From Dicaeum eximium (lineage: Eukaryota; Chordata; Aves; Passeriformes; Dicaeidae), in assembly GCA_013396995.1 (NCBI GenBank), contig VWZP01008271.1, forward strand, positions 1-64,000: 64,000 bases of DNA. The letters are read 5' to 3'. The translations under genes and the position numbers were made by a program. Each line of letters opens with the position of its first letter. The stretch's first letter is position 1. Under the pieces are notes generated by a model, which did no database searches, was not told the origin of the DNA, and saw only the letters and a program-made list of their open reading frames with translations. This document shows positions 48,661 to 60,700 of the stretch, one piece after another.

Positions 48661-51600
48661 GTAAAAATTCTCTTTTGAGCTGAGATGTGATTTCTGTTAT
48701 GAAAATGTATTTAAAAATAGCTTGAGAGACAATTTTTCAGACTAACTCTAGGTTTCAAATTGTTGGTAGATATGCTTGAAAGGAAGTTGGTCACACCTGT
48801 GGTGGCATTTCTTTGAAGGTCTCTTAATTTAGAGAACATTTTGACACAGATCTCAGACGTCCCTCAGCCTCAGTCAGCTGAGGGATTTAATTTTTTCTTG
48901 AAAAATATTTGGAGTAAAAAAAACCAACAACTTGGCTGCCAGTGTAATATTGCTACTTAGTTAAATAATATGTGGTCATGCATAGCAACCGACAGAAAAG
49001 CCCCCCCAAACTGATGTGTGGAATGCATAATTTATCACGCTCTTGCAGATTGTAATGTTGCAGAAAAGCATTTGAATTGATGTTTTGACAGAGTTGAGAA
49101 ATGGGCCTGGAGGCAACTAAAGCTTCTACTGGTAGAAGAGCATACTGAAAGAAAACAAGGGATATCTAGTGCAGAGAAAAAAGTTCATGTTTTATATTAG
49201 GATAGTTTAAGTCATCACTTGAAGTAATTCATACTTGTTAGTTTGAGCTGTCCAAATTACTGAGTTTAGCCCAACATTTGCATTAGTAAATTTGTATTAT
49301 GGAGTTAGAATGTTAAACAAGGGAGTTAGCTAATGTGGATTTTATTTTCATTTATTTGGTTGGCACAGTAACACAGTAACAAAGAAAATTTTCAGACCAA
49401 CCTGTTGCTTAAAGTCGAGTGGGTCAGTAAGAACTGAACTCATCCTATAGCTTTCCAGTGGCCTCTGTGGTTTGAATTGATGATTTTGGTGCAGCTCACA
49501 GAAGCCAGTTGCAAGCACTGGCCTTTTTAGTCTTAAAGACAAGTTAAAGAACAAATAAACTTGTGATTTAGATTTTACTCTGAGAGTTTTCCATTTGATA
49601 CAAAGGGAGAACATGACAACCTCATCATACCCTTATCACTTTGTTGTAGTTAACCTGTAAATACAGCTGTGCATTCTCAAGTGCTGTGCACCCAGCATGT
49701 TTTTTGGGTGAAAACAATGTGCTGAGGTGCTTATCAGAAGGTGCTGCCCAAGAGAGGTTGTGCTGACCACAAGTACCATGTCTGGTGTCCCTTCATGTGT
49801 GGTACTACAAGACAGCAGCATTTTAATTTGGATCAGCTAGGGAATGTGAAACAAAACCATCCATTGTGATGATGAGTGTTAGGTGATGGGTTCAGCTAGA
49901 GTTCACAAAACATGTCAGGACAACACCTGGAATGTGCTCTTTGTAGATTAGTTGTTGAATCTCCTTTCTGTAGTTTAGGAGGGTAGAGTGTTACTGTGGC
50001 CCCCAAAACTCTGCCTATTCTTTTCCATCATCTAAGGAGATTATGGAGATGAGAGGACAAGGAGTAGCAAGGAGACAGCTAGTCTCAGCTGGCAGCTCCA
50101 TGCCTTTCCTAGCCCAGAGAGTAATCACACAAAGTAATGACCAAGAGAAGGTTCCACTTAATTTTTCTGAAGATACAGGCTGTTTCCAGTCCTTTCCTAC
50201 TGCTCTGAAGTTGTGGTTCTGGGCTAAAATTCTGTGTGTCCTGAGTGAACTATCCATAGCCATGGGTAATGTTGCTTTCCAGTCTGCCACCAGTGACAGC
50301 ACTGTGGCTACTACGTATTCCCCAGTGGAAGCCTTGCAGCTGAGCTGGCCTAGGTGGCTTTTGATCAAGAATAATCATAGCCAGGGCTCTGGATAGACAG
50401 GCTCTGCTGTCAGATTCTGACTCTCTGCACTTTACCCTGAGAAAAATAATTTATCATCTTTATGTTTTAGCACTTAAATTGCTTCCTGCATTCCTCCACC
50501 TGATTGTCATAAATACAGAACACTCAAAGCAAGTTCCCGTAAGGAGGGAATATATAAGCCATATTTTGGAGGCTCACTTAACACTAAGCAGTAAAGTTAT
50601 CCCCCACCAGCCACAGTTCTAAGAAGCCACTATTTGAAATTTAATGTCTAATATTTCTGCCTTAGCTTCTTTGTATGTGACAGTGGGCTAATACTATTTA
50701 CTAACCTACGGGGAAGTTTGTAGTGATGGAATGATTACTTTTTTATTAAGTGCTAAATTTCATTAGAACATATAAATATATCCTCCAGTTGGCTATGAGA
50801 TCTCTATGGAGAGAGATTTCAGTAACCTGTTGCTATCACCACATAAAAGCTGAGAGGAAAATAAAACATCTGTGAAAGCAGACTATCTTCCTGTCTGCCA
50901 CCTTACCAGAAAACACCAGAAGCATGCAAAAACTGATACTTGATTTTTTTTTTTATTTGCATAAAGAACTTACCCTGATTCCTGCCAGTTTTATGGTGTT
51001 TTACCTTTGTCTGACATTGCTGATCTTACATTTACAAAACAACATTGAAAACTGGTGTCGATAGATCTCACAGTAAAATGAAATTTTATTTCTGAAAAAG
51101 AACTTGGAAAAGTATTTCTTTCTATTGTGTGTAGCAATTGCCTTAGTTAAAAAGGTAGTGTCTGAATTAAGAAGAGCTACTCCAGTAAAGGAATAATATT
51201 GCTGAAAGTCCTTACACATTGATTTTTGCATTTCTGAAACTAAATAGTATGAGGTCTGCATCAGGAACAGTATAGGAGAGGCTTTAGCTGTGCTTTTAAA
51301 GTGCCTATAAATGCAGCGTTTGATTAACTGTACAGTAGGTATGTATGCAGTAATGAAAACAATAAAATCCTGATGTAAATTTATCTGGCATGAAAACCCC
51401 TAACAGAACACAAGGCAATAGAAGGACAGTAATGGCACAAATTGCTCTTCTTGGCCTATGCCATGGAGAAGTCATTAAATGGAAATTACCATGTGTGCTA
51501 ATTATAATGAACCCTCTTATTGGACATGATTTTGTGTTTAATGAACAAACCTAAACAGTGACAAATCAGAGGCGGTTTTCCCAAGACATGTCTTGAAATC

Positions 51601-52502
51601 TAAAAAAAAAAAAAANNNNNNNNNNNNNNNNNNNNNAAAAAGGTGGCAAATTTATTTACAGGAAAATCAATATTTTCAAAATATTCAGCTGAGAGAGTAA
51701 AACCACAGAGGCAACTTCAAGTGGTTTCTGTCTGTAGTTTCTAGGACATTATGGAAAAATGGCTCAGATCAGCAATGGGAGGAAAATCTTTATAAGATCA
51801 CAACATAGTGAACTATGGAAAAATACTAGACACTGTAATAGGACAGGTCACAATAGCACAAAAGATATTTTAGAGTTTCAAGTATTAGAATTTTCAAAAG
51901 CATCCAACTCATTTCTGATAAACTTCCTATGCAGAATGTATCTTTGGATCAATGGCTTGAGAGTGAATGAATCTTTAAGAAGCTTCGGACCTCTAGATCC
52001 AAAGAACTTACATTTCTTGGGTGCTAGGATTGAACAGAAGAGGCAGAGCCTCTCTCTGGGTTCACAGAATTATTTAGCAATTTGGTTTATCTGCTCTTGC
52101 TAATAAATCTCTGCTTACTTCTAAGAGTCTACTGCAAGAATTACTTCAGAAGTACTACAAGATTGGTGAATTTTAGAAACCAAATATGCAGTTTTTACAA
52201 CTGTTTTGTATAACCAGTGGTTCTGGTCAAACCTTATATTTTTTCCTTCTTCAGATTGTATTGACTCTCAACTTCTTCTGTGAAGGATACAACTATAGTT
52301 GTGTCTTTCACATAAGATACAATTATTTAAGTGCAGCCAACTATTCATGCACTGCAGGAAATTCTCCCTTCACAGCCTTCAGTATGCATGGAAAGCTACT
52401 TTCAGCTCATTTGGCAAGCTGAAAGTATAGCTGAAGTTTGTGGCACAGTGTGTGAGAAGGGGATCTGCTTCTCCTACCCCTTCTCCTCAGTTCTACTCTT
52501 AC
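48661..52502. other. intergenic interval
   Basis: AT-rich sequence with no recognised gene. It includes a poly(A) run interrupted by a 21-base gap (51602-51641). A stretch of about 350 bp near 50015-50396 is somewhat richer in GC and open on both strands, but has no splice or family evidence. Confidence 0.5.
51602..51641. other. poly(A) run with 21-base assembly gap
   Basis: Fourteen A bases, 21 undetermined bases (51616-51636) and five A bases. The true length of the homopolymer is unknown. No LINE or processed gene was recognised directly upstream, so a retroposon tail is possible but not shown. Confidence 0.9.
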
Positions 52503-52930
52503 CAACTAATCTTCCTGATGTAATCTTGAAAGGAAAGGCTGTGACTGTGGGGTCTTTTGTAGTGGTGATGATGGTTACATAGGCACGTTGGGTGAGCTGG
52601 ACCAAGCCTTTTCTCAGTGTGTTAGTGCATTCAGACAGTTTCAGTCTGTTCCTGTGTGATACATGGAACTCTGCCACATTCTTCTTCCAAAGGATGGAAT
52701 TCCGCACGTTGAGCATAGAAACCTGAGCAAAGGTGCAGGAAGGCACATGTGTGTACAGTCAAATAATACTCTTAGACAGGTATGAACACAGCCCTGACTC
52801 TGCAGGTTCTTCTAGTGTTTGCAGAGCCACAGAAAGTCACATTGTGATGACAAGTACCCTAAAGCATCACAAACAGTGAGATTGGAATGGAAACTTAACT
52901 ACAGAAGGATGTACAATGTAACTGAGCAGA

Positions 52931-52999
52931 GATGCTGGATCAGATGACACAGTGTGGTCACTTCCAACCTGACCATTCAGTGATTCTGTGATTGTGTGA
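52931..52999 (+). mobile_element. CR1 3'-end remnant
   Basis: The plus strand ends with the CR1 terminal pattern: gatgctggatcagatgacac, cacttccaacctgaccattc, and the short tail repeat tgattctgtgattgtg. Fewer than 100 bp remain. Confidence 0.85.
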
Positions 53000-55900
53000 C
53001 CTTACTAAGCTCCGTAGCAGCTGCATCAGGCAGGCCCTTGTGAGTGTTGGCTGTCTGTGAGGAAAAGGTGAACTTTAGGATCCTGACTGGCATGGGGTTA
53101 ATTTTTTGTATCTATGTCAACTGCTTTACATCAAGTTCTCCTCTGTGCCCTTGATCTGAGATGGCTCTGAGGCTGGACACTGGACACACTGGTCTAAGCC
53201 GCCTCTGTTATAATGGTGAGCACAGAAAAATCTCAGAATCTAAGGAATATCCTTTGATTCTCTGAATCCTCAGAACACCCTATGAAAATAATGAGAAAAA
53301 AATTCCACTTTTAAAATACAAAGGTAAATAATGTATTCTTGCAATATTTCTCCTAAATAATTATGAAGATGCCGATGCAGAGGAAGAGGTGTGATGAGCC
53401 ATGATGGCAGTATGACCATATGAGCTCTTTAAGCCCTCTTACAATTGTATGAAAAGTTGATATGGTTTTATGTCCCAAAGTAGTAGCTATGATACTTCTG
53501 GTGTTTTGCAATGGAAAAATATATGTATTGTGCAGACAGTCCTTTGGTGATGGTAGCAGAATGCAGTCTATTTAAGTGGTGAGGAACAGAGATCTCCACC
53601 TGTGGTGGAGGTAGAGATATTTAAAATTTATTGGTGGTAGAGGTATTTAGAATGCTTTATTAGGACTGGATTTTAGAGGATATAGCTTCCTCTCTAGCTA
53701 TTTATACAAGAAAATTAGCCTGCTCATCAGATATTCTGCTCAGCAATAGAGCAATAGATCTCTCCTTTGAAAGATCATCATAAGAGTGGGTGATCCTTTG
53801 TTAAACATGTGAATGTTTTTTCTCTGTTTTAAATAATGGACTAAGGCTAATCACCTGCACAGTTTACTGAAAGAGTGGGCCAATCCATTCAGTATCAAAA
53901 TATAAGCAAATAGTCAACTGGAATAAAAGCTGCTTTTAAAAGCATTTTGAAATGATGTTCATAGGAACAGTATAAGGAATGTAGAGCCTATGCCAGTGAG
54001 GACATACATTGTGTTTTGTTCAGAAAATGTATCCTTCATGTGTATATATTTTCTTAGCTCCCTGTGCCAAGCTGAACTCTGCAGAAACCTGAATACTTCA
54101 CACTATATGAATAAAAACTCAGCTAGTGTCAGAGAAGAATGTGCCAGGATTATTTAATCATTAGACAGAGGGGAAAAAAATCTCTGTCATGACCTACCGA
54201 CCAGACATTTCTTGGCAACTGCTAATCAACAATGTTAGCCTTTTATTGTCTCTCCTGCCATTATCTTCCAGGAAAGGTCTGAGCAAGAGGTCACAGTAGC
54301 TTAAGTAGGCATTGGTTCATTTGTTATCTTTCATGCAGTATGGGCAGTCAACAGTCTGCTCTCCATTGAAGGTGAAATACTTCACCTTAATTTGTCGTTT
54401 TTCTTTACTGTAGAATTTGGCAACCAAATTCAAAAGATAAGAATACTTTCTGGTGGGATTTCTATGAGGATTAATTTTTGAAAGATCTATACTTGGTAAA
54501 TCACAAACTACTTCCTTATTGGCAGTCTACAGAAAAAACACATTAGAAAAATCACCTGGATCTTAACTCAGATTCCCAGCTCCTAAGACTGTCTCTGTTC
54601 AGGTAAGGAACATTCATTTTATGCTTGCCTTTAAACAGGCAATTGGATTTGCATTCCTTTCCTGAAAAAACCTTTCTTGGGTTGGACCCCCAGAAAAAAA
54701 GCATTAATTCCTAGAAGAAGATGAGGAAAAAAGGGGTAAATTATAGGAAAAATTCACCTAGCACCTGCCTTCTGTCACATAAATATATTGTGTAGACAGT
54801 GGTAACATGTGTGGTAACAAGTGACTGCACCTGAAATTCTACATTTTTTAAAGGAATTTAATTTGAAATACAGTGTTGTCTTTGATCAGAAGTTGCTCAT
54901 TATTCAGCTTTGTCCACCCATGCTGCCTTAACAAAGCCCTGCTGAACAGGAAAACCAGAAATCTGATTGCTTCCTTTCTGGGAATAGAAGTGTCTAGCCT
55001 AAGGCACGGGGGAATTTCTCTCCCTTTCTTTCTTGCTGTAATACTGGAAACATTTGAAATTTGTTCAAGCTTTTATGGGAAGCCAAGACAGACTGCTCTA
55101 TCTTCTTCTCCAGCATGGAACAGTGGCTGGCAAACGAATGAGTGCCACCACAGCTTTCATGATTGACATTAGGCAGCCCAGGACTCCTGGACCCTGGACA
55201 TACAGGGTAATGCAAGAAATGAGAGAGATCCACCTCCTCCCTCAAATCCAGGTAGCTTATCTCTCGTTACTTATCTCTCAAATCCAGCAGTACCAATGAG
55301 GACCCCCTTCTATTCAGGAAAATCTGGAGTTGTATCACATGACCAGACTCTTTTGAGGCATCCCAGTAGATAGCCAAAGGCATGGTTTCCATACCCAGTG
55401 AAAAGGGCTAATGTGACAAAGGAGTTACAAATGTTTGACCTCACTAGGATTTCCTTGTTGTGCCATTTGGTATTTCCTCACTTACACATGCCGTACCCAT
55501 TCCCAAGCAGTTTGTTGAACTAAAGATAATTTATCTCTGCCAGAGTGGTTACTTTAGGCTTTCATTCTTAGCAATGAAAAGACAAACCTCATTCTTGTTA
55601 CTGCCAGAGCTGTAGGAGTTATGTTTCCCTTCTCTTCTGTAGAGAAGAGAACCGTTTCCTTTGTACCAAGCGGTAGTGGCATCAAGTCTAGTCTGAAGCT
55701 TTGATGTTCCTAGGAAGTAACTTATGAACCATTTGTCTATTGTATGAGGTCACACAGACCGGTACAAAGTGGCATAAGTCAAGGCAGTGATTTTTGGGAC
55801 TTGTAGTAGGTGGAGTTTCAAGCAGAGAAGGTCAGGGGCTCTGTAGAGCAGAGAGAGCAGCTCAGCCAGTGGCCTCGTGGAGCAAATACCAGTCTGCTGT

Positions 55901-57060
55901 ACTCCAGGAGAGATTCTGGACTTCTCTCTGAGGCTGGCCTGAGCAGGACTGGTCAGGTGCAAAGATAGAGCATGCCAGAACTGATTTTTCCTTTAAAAGT
56001 GTTTTTTTTGCATCTAGCCTCAGGGAGTAGGTTGTCTGGGACGTCCAAGCACATGAGCTTTTTAATCTTATGTCTTTCATCAAGAAGCTGGATGTAGACT
56101 AGAAGCTAGCTAGTGATGATCAACATCACTTGTTGAATTTGAGCTTTATACCAGGACATTTGGGTGAGATGTTTAAAAATAAAACATTCTTTTATTTGCA
56201 TGCAGAAGTAACCTCTTCCCTGTGTTGCATCAGAGCAGCTGTTGTTGTGCTCTGCTTTTTTCTTTCTGGGTCTGTCTGTGACAGGCACCAGCCAAGCTAT
56301 TTACAGTCGTCAGTGCAAGGAAATTGGAAACTGCAGCTACTGGAACATGATTATCTTCTTCTTCATGTCAGGTTTGTCTTTTACTGTGACACAGCAAAAT
56401 AAATGTTTGTCAAGCCAGATAAATAAGACCTTTATTTAGAGATAAACAGAAGTGCCATGTCCTTGTTGAATGAGCTGCTGATGTAGGGCTAATTTTGGAC
56501 TGGTTTACTAGAAACTGTGATACAGAAGGGTGACAAAAGGGGACAACCTCCCCCAGCCCACGGCCCCTATATAATCAGAAGTGGAGAAGCCTCTAAAGCA
56601 ATTTCAGCAAGATTTAGATAAGAACCCTGAAGCAGGCAAAGGCTGGACTCTTTGTTAACCTCTAGGAAAGGACAGTCTTGTGCAATGTTTAGTTAAAAGC
56701 TTATACCACTCGTAAAGGTTATTGACTGAGCAGGAGTCTAGTTAAATTTGCTCCAGTTCATTGATCAAAGTGAAACAATGCCTAAAAACTCAGGACTGTG
56801 TAATCCTTGTTCTATGAAGATAACAGTACACAACTGCATTTTTGTCACTGAGGAGTATGAAGAATTAAATAAGATGTAAATCTGTCTGTGAAATGAACAG
56901 TTTTGAGCAGTGCATGCTAAAGGTCTGTCTGTTTCACAGGAATCAGTGTTTTGTTGTACTTTTTTTGCTCGTTGAATTCACAAAACCCACGAACTTACAA
57001 TTTAAAAAATGTGTGGAAAACAAAGAGACAAAAAAACCTCAATTGCTAAAGCTGCCTTTT
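53000..57060. other. interval left of the ANKRD55 3' end
   Basis: Mostly AT-rich, with GC-richer islands near 54330-54530, 55070-55210 and 55750-56090. Several segments have exon-like borders (see findings), but none matches a family I recognise. No CR1 was recognised here apart from the remnant ending at 52999. Confidence 0.45.
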
Positions 57061-57068
57061 ACTTTGAG

Positions 57069-57074
57069 TTTATT
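57069..57074 (-). terminator. ANKRD55: candidate ANKRD55 poly(A) signal
   Basis: The minus strand reads AATAAA about 455 bases after the ANKRD55 stop codon. A T-rich element (GGTTTTTTTGTCTCTTTG) follows within about 55 bases. A further AATAAA lies at 56431-56436. The choice between them is an inference. Confidence 0.45.
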
Positions 57075-57527
57075 TTCCCAATCTTAAAAATATTTTTAAT
57101 GGCACACAGCATCAGAATCAGCACCTTTGCATTTACAAACTACAGAGAAGCCCTGTCAATTTGTTTCCCTTGTTCCAACTTTTAAACCATGCAGAAAACC
57201 TTAATCTTTGTTGATTTTTTCTATGAAAGGCTTAACAGCATATTGCTGCAACAAAATCACGTTATGAGGGTTCCATTCACAGAATATATTTACTGCACAT
57301 TAAATGTTGATTTAATAATTTCATCATAAATTAAAACTATAATGCAAATGCACATATATATATATATACACACACTGCAGCTTTTGTGATGTGCTCTCTT
57401 ATCTTGGTTTTTGTTATGGTCCAGATCACAACAGTATCATTAATGCAAATTAATGAGATTTAATGGTAAAGTTATCTTTTAACAAACACTTAGACATATT
57501 TCAACTAATTTAGGCCACTGTAATGAA
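57075..57527 (-). other. ANKRD55: probable ANKRD55 3' untranslated region
   Basis: AT-rich and non-coding, directly after the ANKRD55 stop. It contains an AT/AC microsatellite at 57354-57375. The end is set only by the candidate poly(A) signal. Confidence 0.5.
57354..57375. repeat. AT/AC microsatellite
   Basis: About eight AT pairs pass into an AC run. It lies in the probable ANKRD55 3' UTR. Confidence 0.88.
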
Positions 57528-57778
57528 TTAATTTTCAGCGTCTGATTTGGTGAGCGATTTCTCAAGCTCCTCTTCAGGATTATATTTCTTCTGGTTTGGG
57601 ATAGCAGGTAGTACACAGCTTGGTTTTAGATGCTCTCCTGATAGACCAGGCACGAGAGAATAGAGGATATGACTCTGAGAATGTCCTGTTTTTGGAGATC
57701 TGGAGACTGGAGCTGGTGGGAGAATAACTGCACTGGTCCGTAGGGACTTAAACTTAGCATCCTGAGATGGTAGCTGAA
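57528..57778 (-). CDS. ANKRD55: ANKRD55 terminal coding exon
   Basis: The acceptor (TTTCTATTTCTTCTAG) is strong. The exon has two leading bases, 82 codons and TAA at 57530-57528. It encodes a proline- and serine-rich tail with ILPPAPVSRSPK, SGEHLKPSCVLPAIPNQ, an acidic EEELEKS stretch and the end SDAEN. An internal acceptor-like site would start at 57637 and keep the frame. Confidence 0.84.
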
Positions 57779-60700
57779 CTAGAAGAAATAGAAAAAAAGA
57801 GAAAGTGCACAGAAAGGGAAAAGCATGGCATTTTTACAAGTGATGTTGCAACTTTCTTTGAATTGTTGTCTCTTGCTGTGTGTACTCAAGTTTATACTTG
57901 AAAAATGTGATCAAAATATTAATAAAAAATTGTATTTTTATATTCAGATGAAGATAAGCCTGGCAAAGCTTATCTTCATCTGAAGGAAACAACGCCAGTA
58001 TTAAGTGATTTACTTTTGATTTAGTGACCAGTAAGTCTTGAAAAGTCCAAAGATTTACTTTTGATAAGCAGAGAGCTCATCATTTGTCTGGAGGAGACTT
58101 GGTCTGTTTGAGAAATTTTTATAATATATTTTTTCATCAGAAATCACAAGCTGACTGTAACACAAGTGTTCCATGGAATGTATTACTTCTAACAAAAATG
58201 CTCTATCGCTGAAGATATATGGTGATCAAAACCTAAGGAAGATGAAATGGAAGAATGTGGGATGTTGTGCCTGGGTTTCTCTAGGCACAGTCAGGTGCAC
58301 ACACGCTCTGCTATTCACAAGCCACAAAAGTAGCCCATTACCCTGTACCCTCTAAGACACACCAAAACACCTGAGGGGCACACCCGTTACTTATCTGTGT
58401 TGTTGTCTTGTAAGAAACTGTGATTTAGAACACAGTTAGATCTTTCTTAATTTCCAACTCACACTCATCAGTGTAACATTGTTTGTGCTTTAAAGCTAAT
58501 ATAGTTCTGTGTTTTCTTTAAATTGAGATCTTCAGGCTCCTTCATTCAGACATCTCACTCTAATTTCCTGATTTTTTAAAAGGAGAATTCAAAATCTTAA
58601 TTGTAGATCTACTTTCCTGTGCTGTCAACTTATTGTGGATTGCATTAGCTTATTTTCATTTTTATCTCCATTTTATTCACAAGCTCTTTGTATACAAACG
58701 GTTTTGTTTCTTATAGTTTAAGCATATGAAGAGTTCTTTCTAGAGTTATACCATCTCTGTTTTGGCTACAGAATCTTCTTGCAATTTTTCACATTAATTT
58801 TTTCTTGGTTGCGTTCTCTTTGTATTTGTGATTTCCTTGCATCTGCATATTTATGATGAATTATCTGAGAGGTTATTGACGCTTTCCTCTGAAGTGTTCT
58901 AGTGGGAAATTTTGTGCTTAATTTAATTTGCCCCATTGAAAACAAAAGTTACCTCTCTAATGTCTGCAGTGGGCCCTTGCTGCATATATATGTATNGTTC
59001 TTGTCGTAATCCCCTGTAGCATACACCTTATACCAATTTAATAATTTATTATTTATTTTTCAGGAGCATTACTTTTCTAAAGCTTACCAGGTTTAGGATT
59101 TAGGGCAAAGCAGGATCTTTATAGAGAGGATTTAGAAACTTGATAGATTATTTTCTTTTTAAGCTGATTTCAATTACTATTCAAGTTGTGGTTACCTGAG
59201 CAGACAGTGTTTACTAAAACTGCCTGGCCTCTGGCAGCATACTGTAATTCATGGGTCATATTTAAGATTCATTCATGTTCAGAAGCTCAGGAAATCACTT
59301 CTCCTTTCCATGAAAAAACCCCAAACCGTTAATAGTTTGCTTTAGTTGGTGCTGAATTTGTGTGAATCTGGGAGGGCTATGTACTATAAATGAGCCCATT
59401 TGTTTTCTGGCACATGCTAGAATGCTTTGAGTTCACTGAAATTTTGGTGTGCAAACCAAACGTTGAGAGGTTCACTTGTGTCCCTCTTTGGAACATAAGC
59501 ATGTTAATATATTCAAAGTTCACATCTGTGTTGAAAAGATCCATAAAACTTTATGTACTTTATGTACATCATTAAAAGCCTTAACTGATGGATTTAAGTA
59601 GGCAGAAAGCCCCAAGACAGAGCAGCCATCACAAACTCATGCTCATTCAAAGAATCCAAACATCAGTGCTTTCCACATTGTCCCACATACTGTGCTCAGT
59701 TTAGGATATTTGATTTAGGACCTCAGGCCTGGTATATGGATGACTCTGAAACAATGCATATAGTGACTAGTATTAGTACATGTGTTGAAACACATGAGCC
59801 TGGACCCAGAGCTGGGGTCTGCGGGAGGCAGAGCCCTCAAGGCCCCAGGAGCTACATGCAGCAAAATCACCATCAGTGATTCACATGCAGAGGGCAGAGT
59901 CAGCCACCAAAGACCCGGGGATATAGTAGGAGCTAGTGGCTCAGGAAGCTTTTTCCACTCAGCAGAGACTCTGGAGTGGCTGCTATTACAAACTGCAGAG
60001 GCAAAAATAAGGTCCTGAGAAGGCATTTCCCAAGGAGTATGGAGTCCAGCAGAAGAATGGGTCTTAGACTCCCCTCCTTTGCAAGAAGTGGACCACAGCG
60101 GCCTTCTGCAGAGATGTGTGTCCTTTGTGGAATGCTTTGCTGTTAACTTGGGAAAGAAGAAATTTCAAATAATGATGAATAATGGCAAAACCCCCACAGA
60201 TACCCAGAAAATATTGTTAAATGACCTGTAGAAATAGATTTTAAGTTTGTTTTTTAAATTTGTTGGGTTTTTTTTCCAGCAAGTACCTTTTTGTACATCA
60301 GACACATGTTGTCTCCTCTGTTGTTTCCAGAAACACCAGACCTTCTTAACTACACAAAGAAATGAGAGCAGCAGAGAGTTCTCTAGAAGTCCCATATTTG
60401 TTTGAAAAATTATTCTGGCATTTTGTGAGGAGTGTGTGACAATCTGTTTTCCAGGGGTTGTTGCATGATGAGATAAAAAGGATGCATGGGGGATGAAGCA
60501 GCAGCATGCAGAACAGGAGATGCAGTCTGTGCTGAGACTACTCAAGAAGCTACATGAGGGATCTCTGGGAATATATGAAGGGTGAGAATTTATAGTTTAA
60601 AGTAGCTCAAGTACTATTCCCAGGCTACTGTTTCATTCCTATTTTCCTCTTTCTAATGTGTATTTAAAGTATTTTTTACTAAGAAATTTAATAATTTCTT

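Noticed and set aside
50015..50396. Overlapping 117-codon open frames on both strands
   Set aside because: No splice borders, no recognised family, and equal openness on both strands points to composition rather than coding.
55750..56083. Overlapping minus-strand frames, including a segment reading QLLDERHKIKKLMCLD
   Set aside because: The possible acceptor has a poor pyrimidine tract, the frame stops within 45 codons, and no donor fits; not enough to call an exon.
59715..60026. GC-richer stretch with a 103-codon frame in the last ANKRD55 intron
   Set aside because: No splice borders, and the phase of the two ANKRD55 exons already fits directly without an exon between them.
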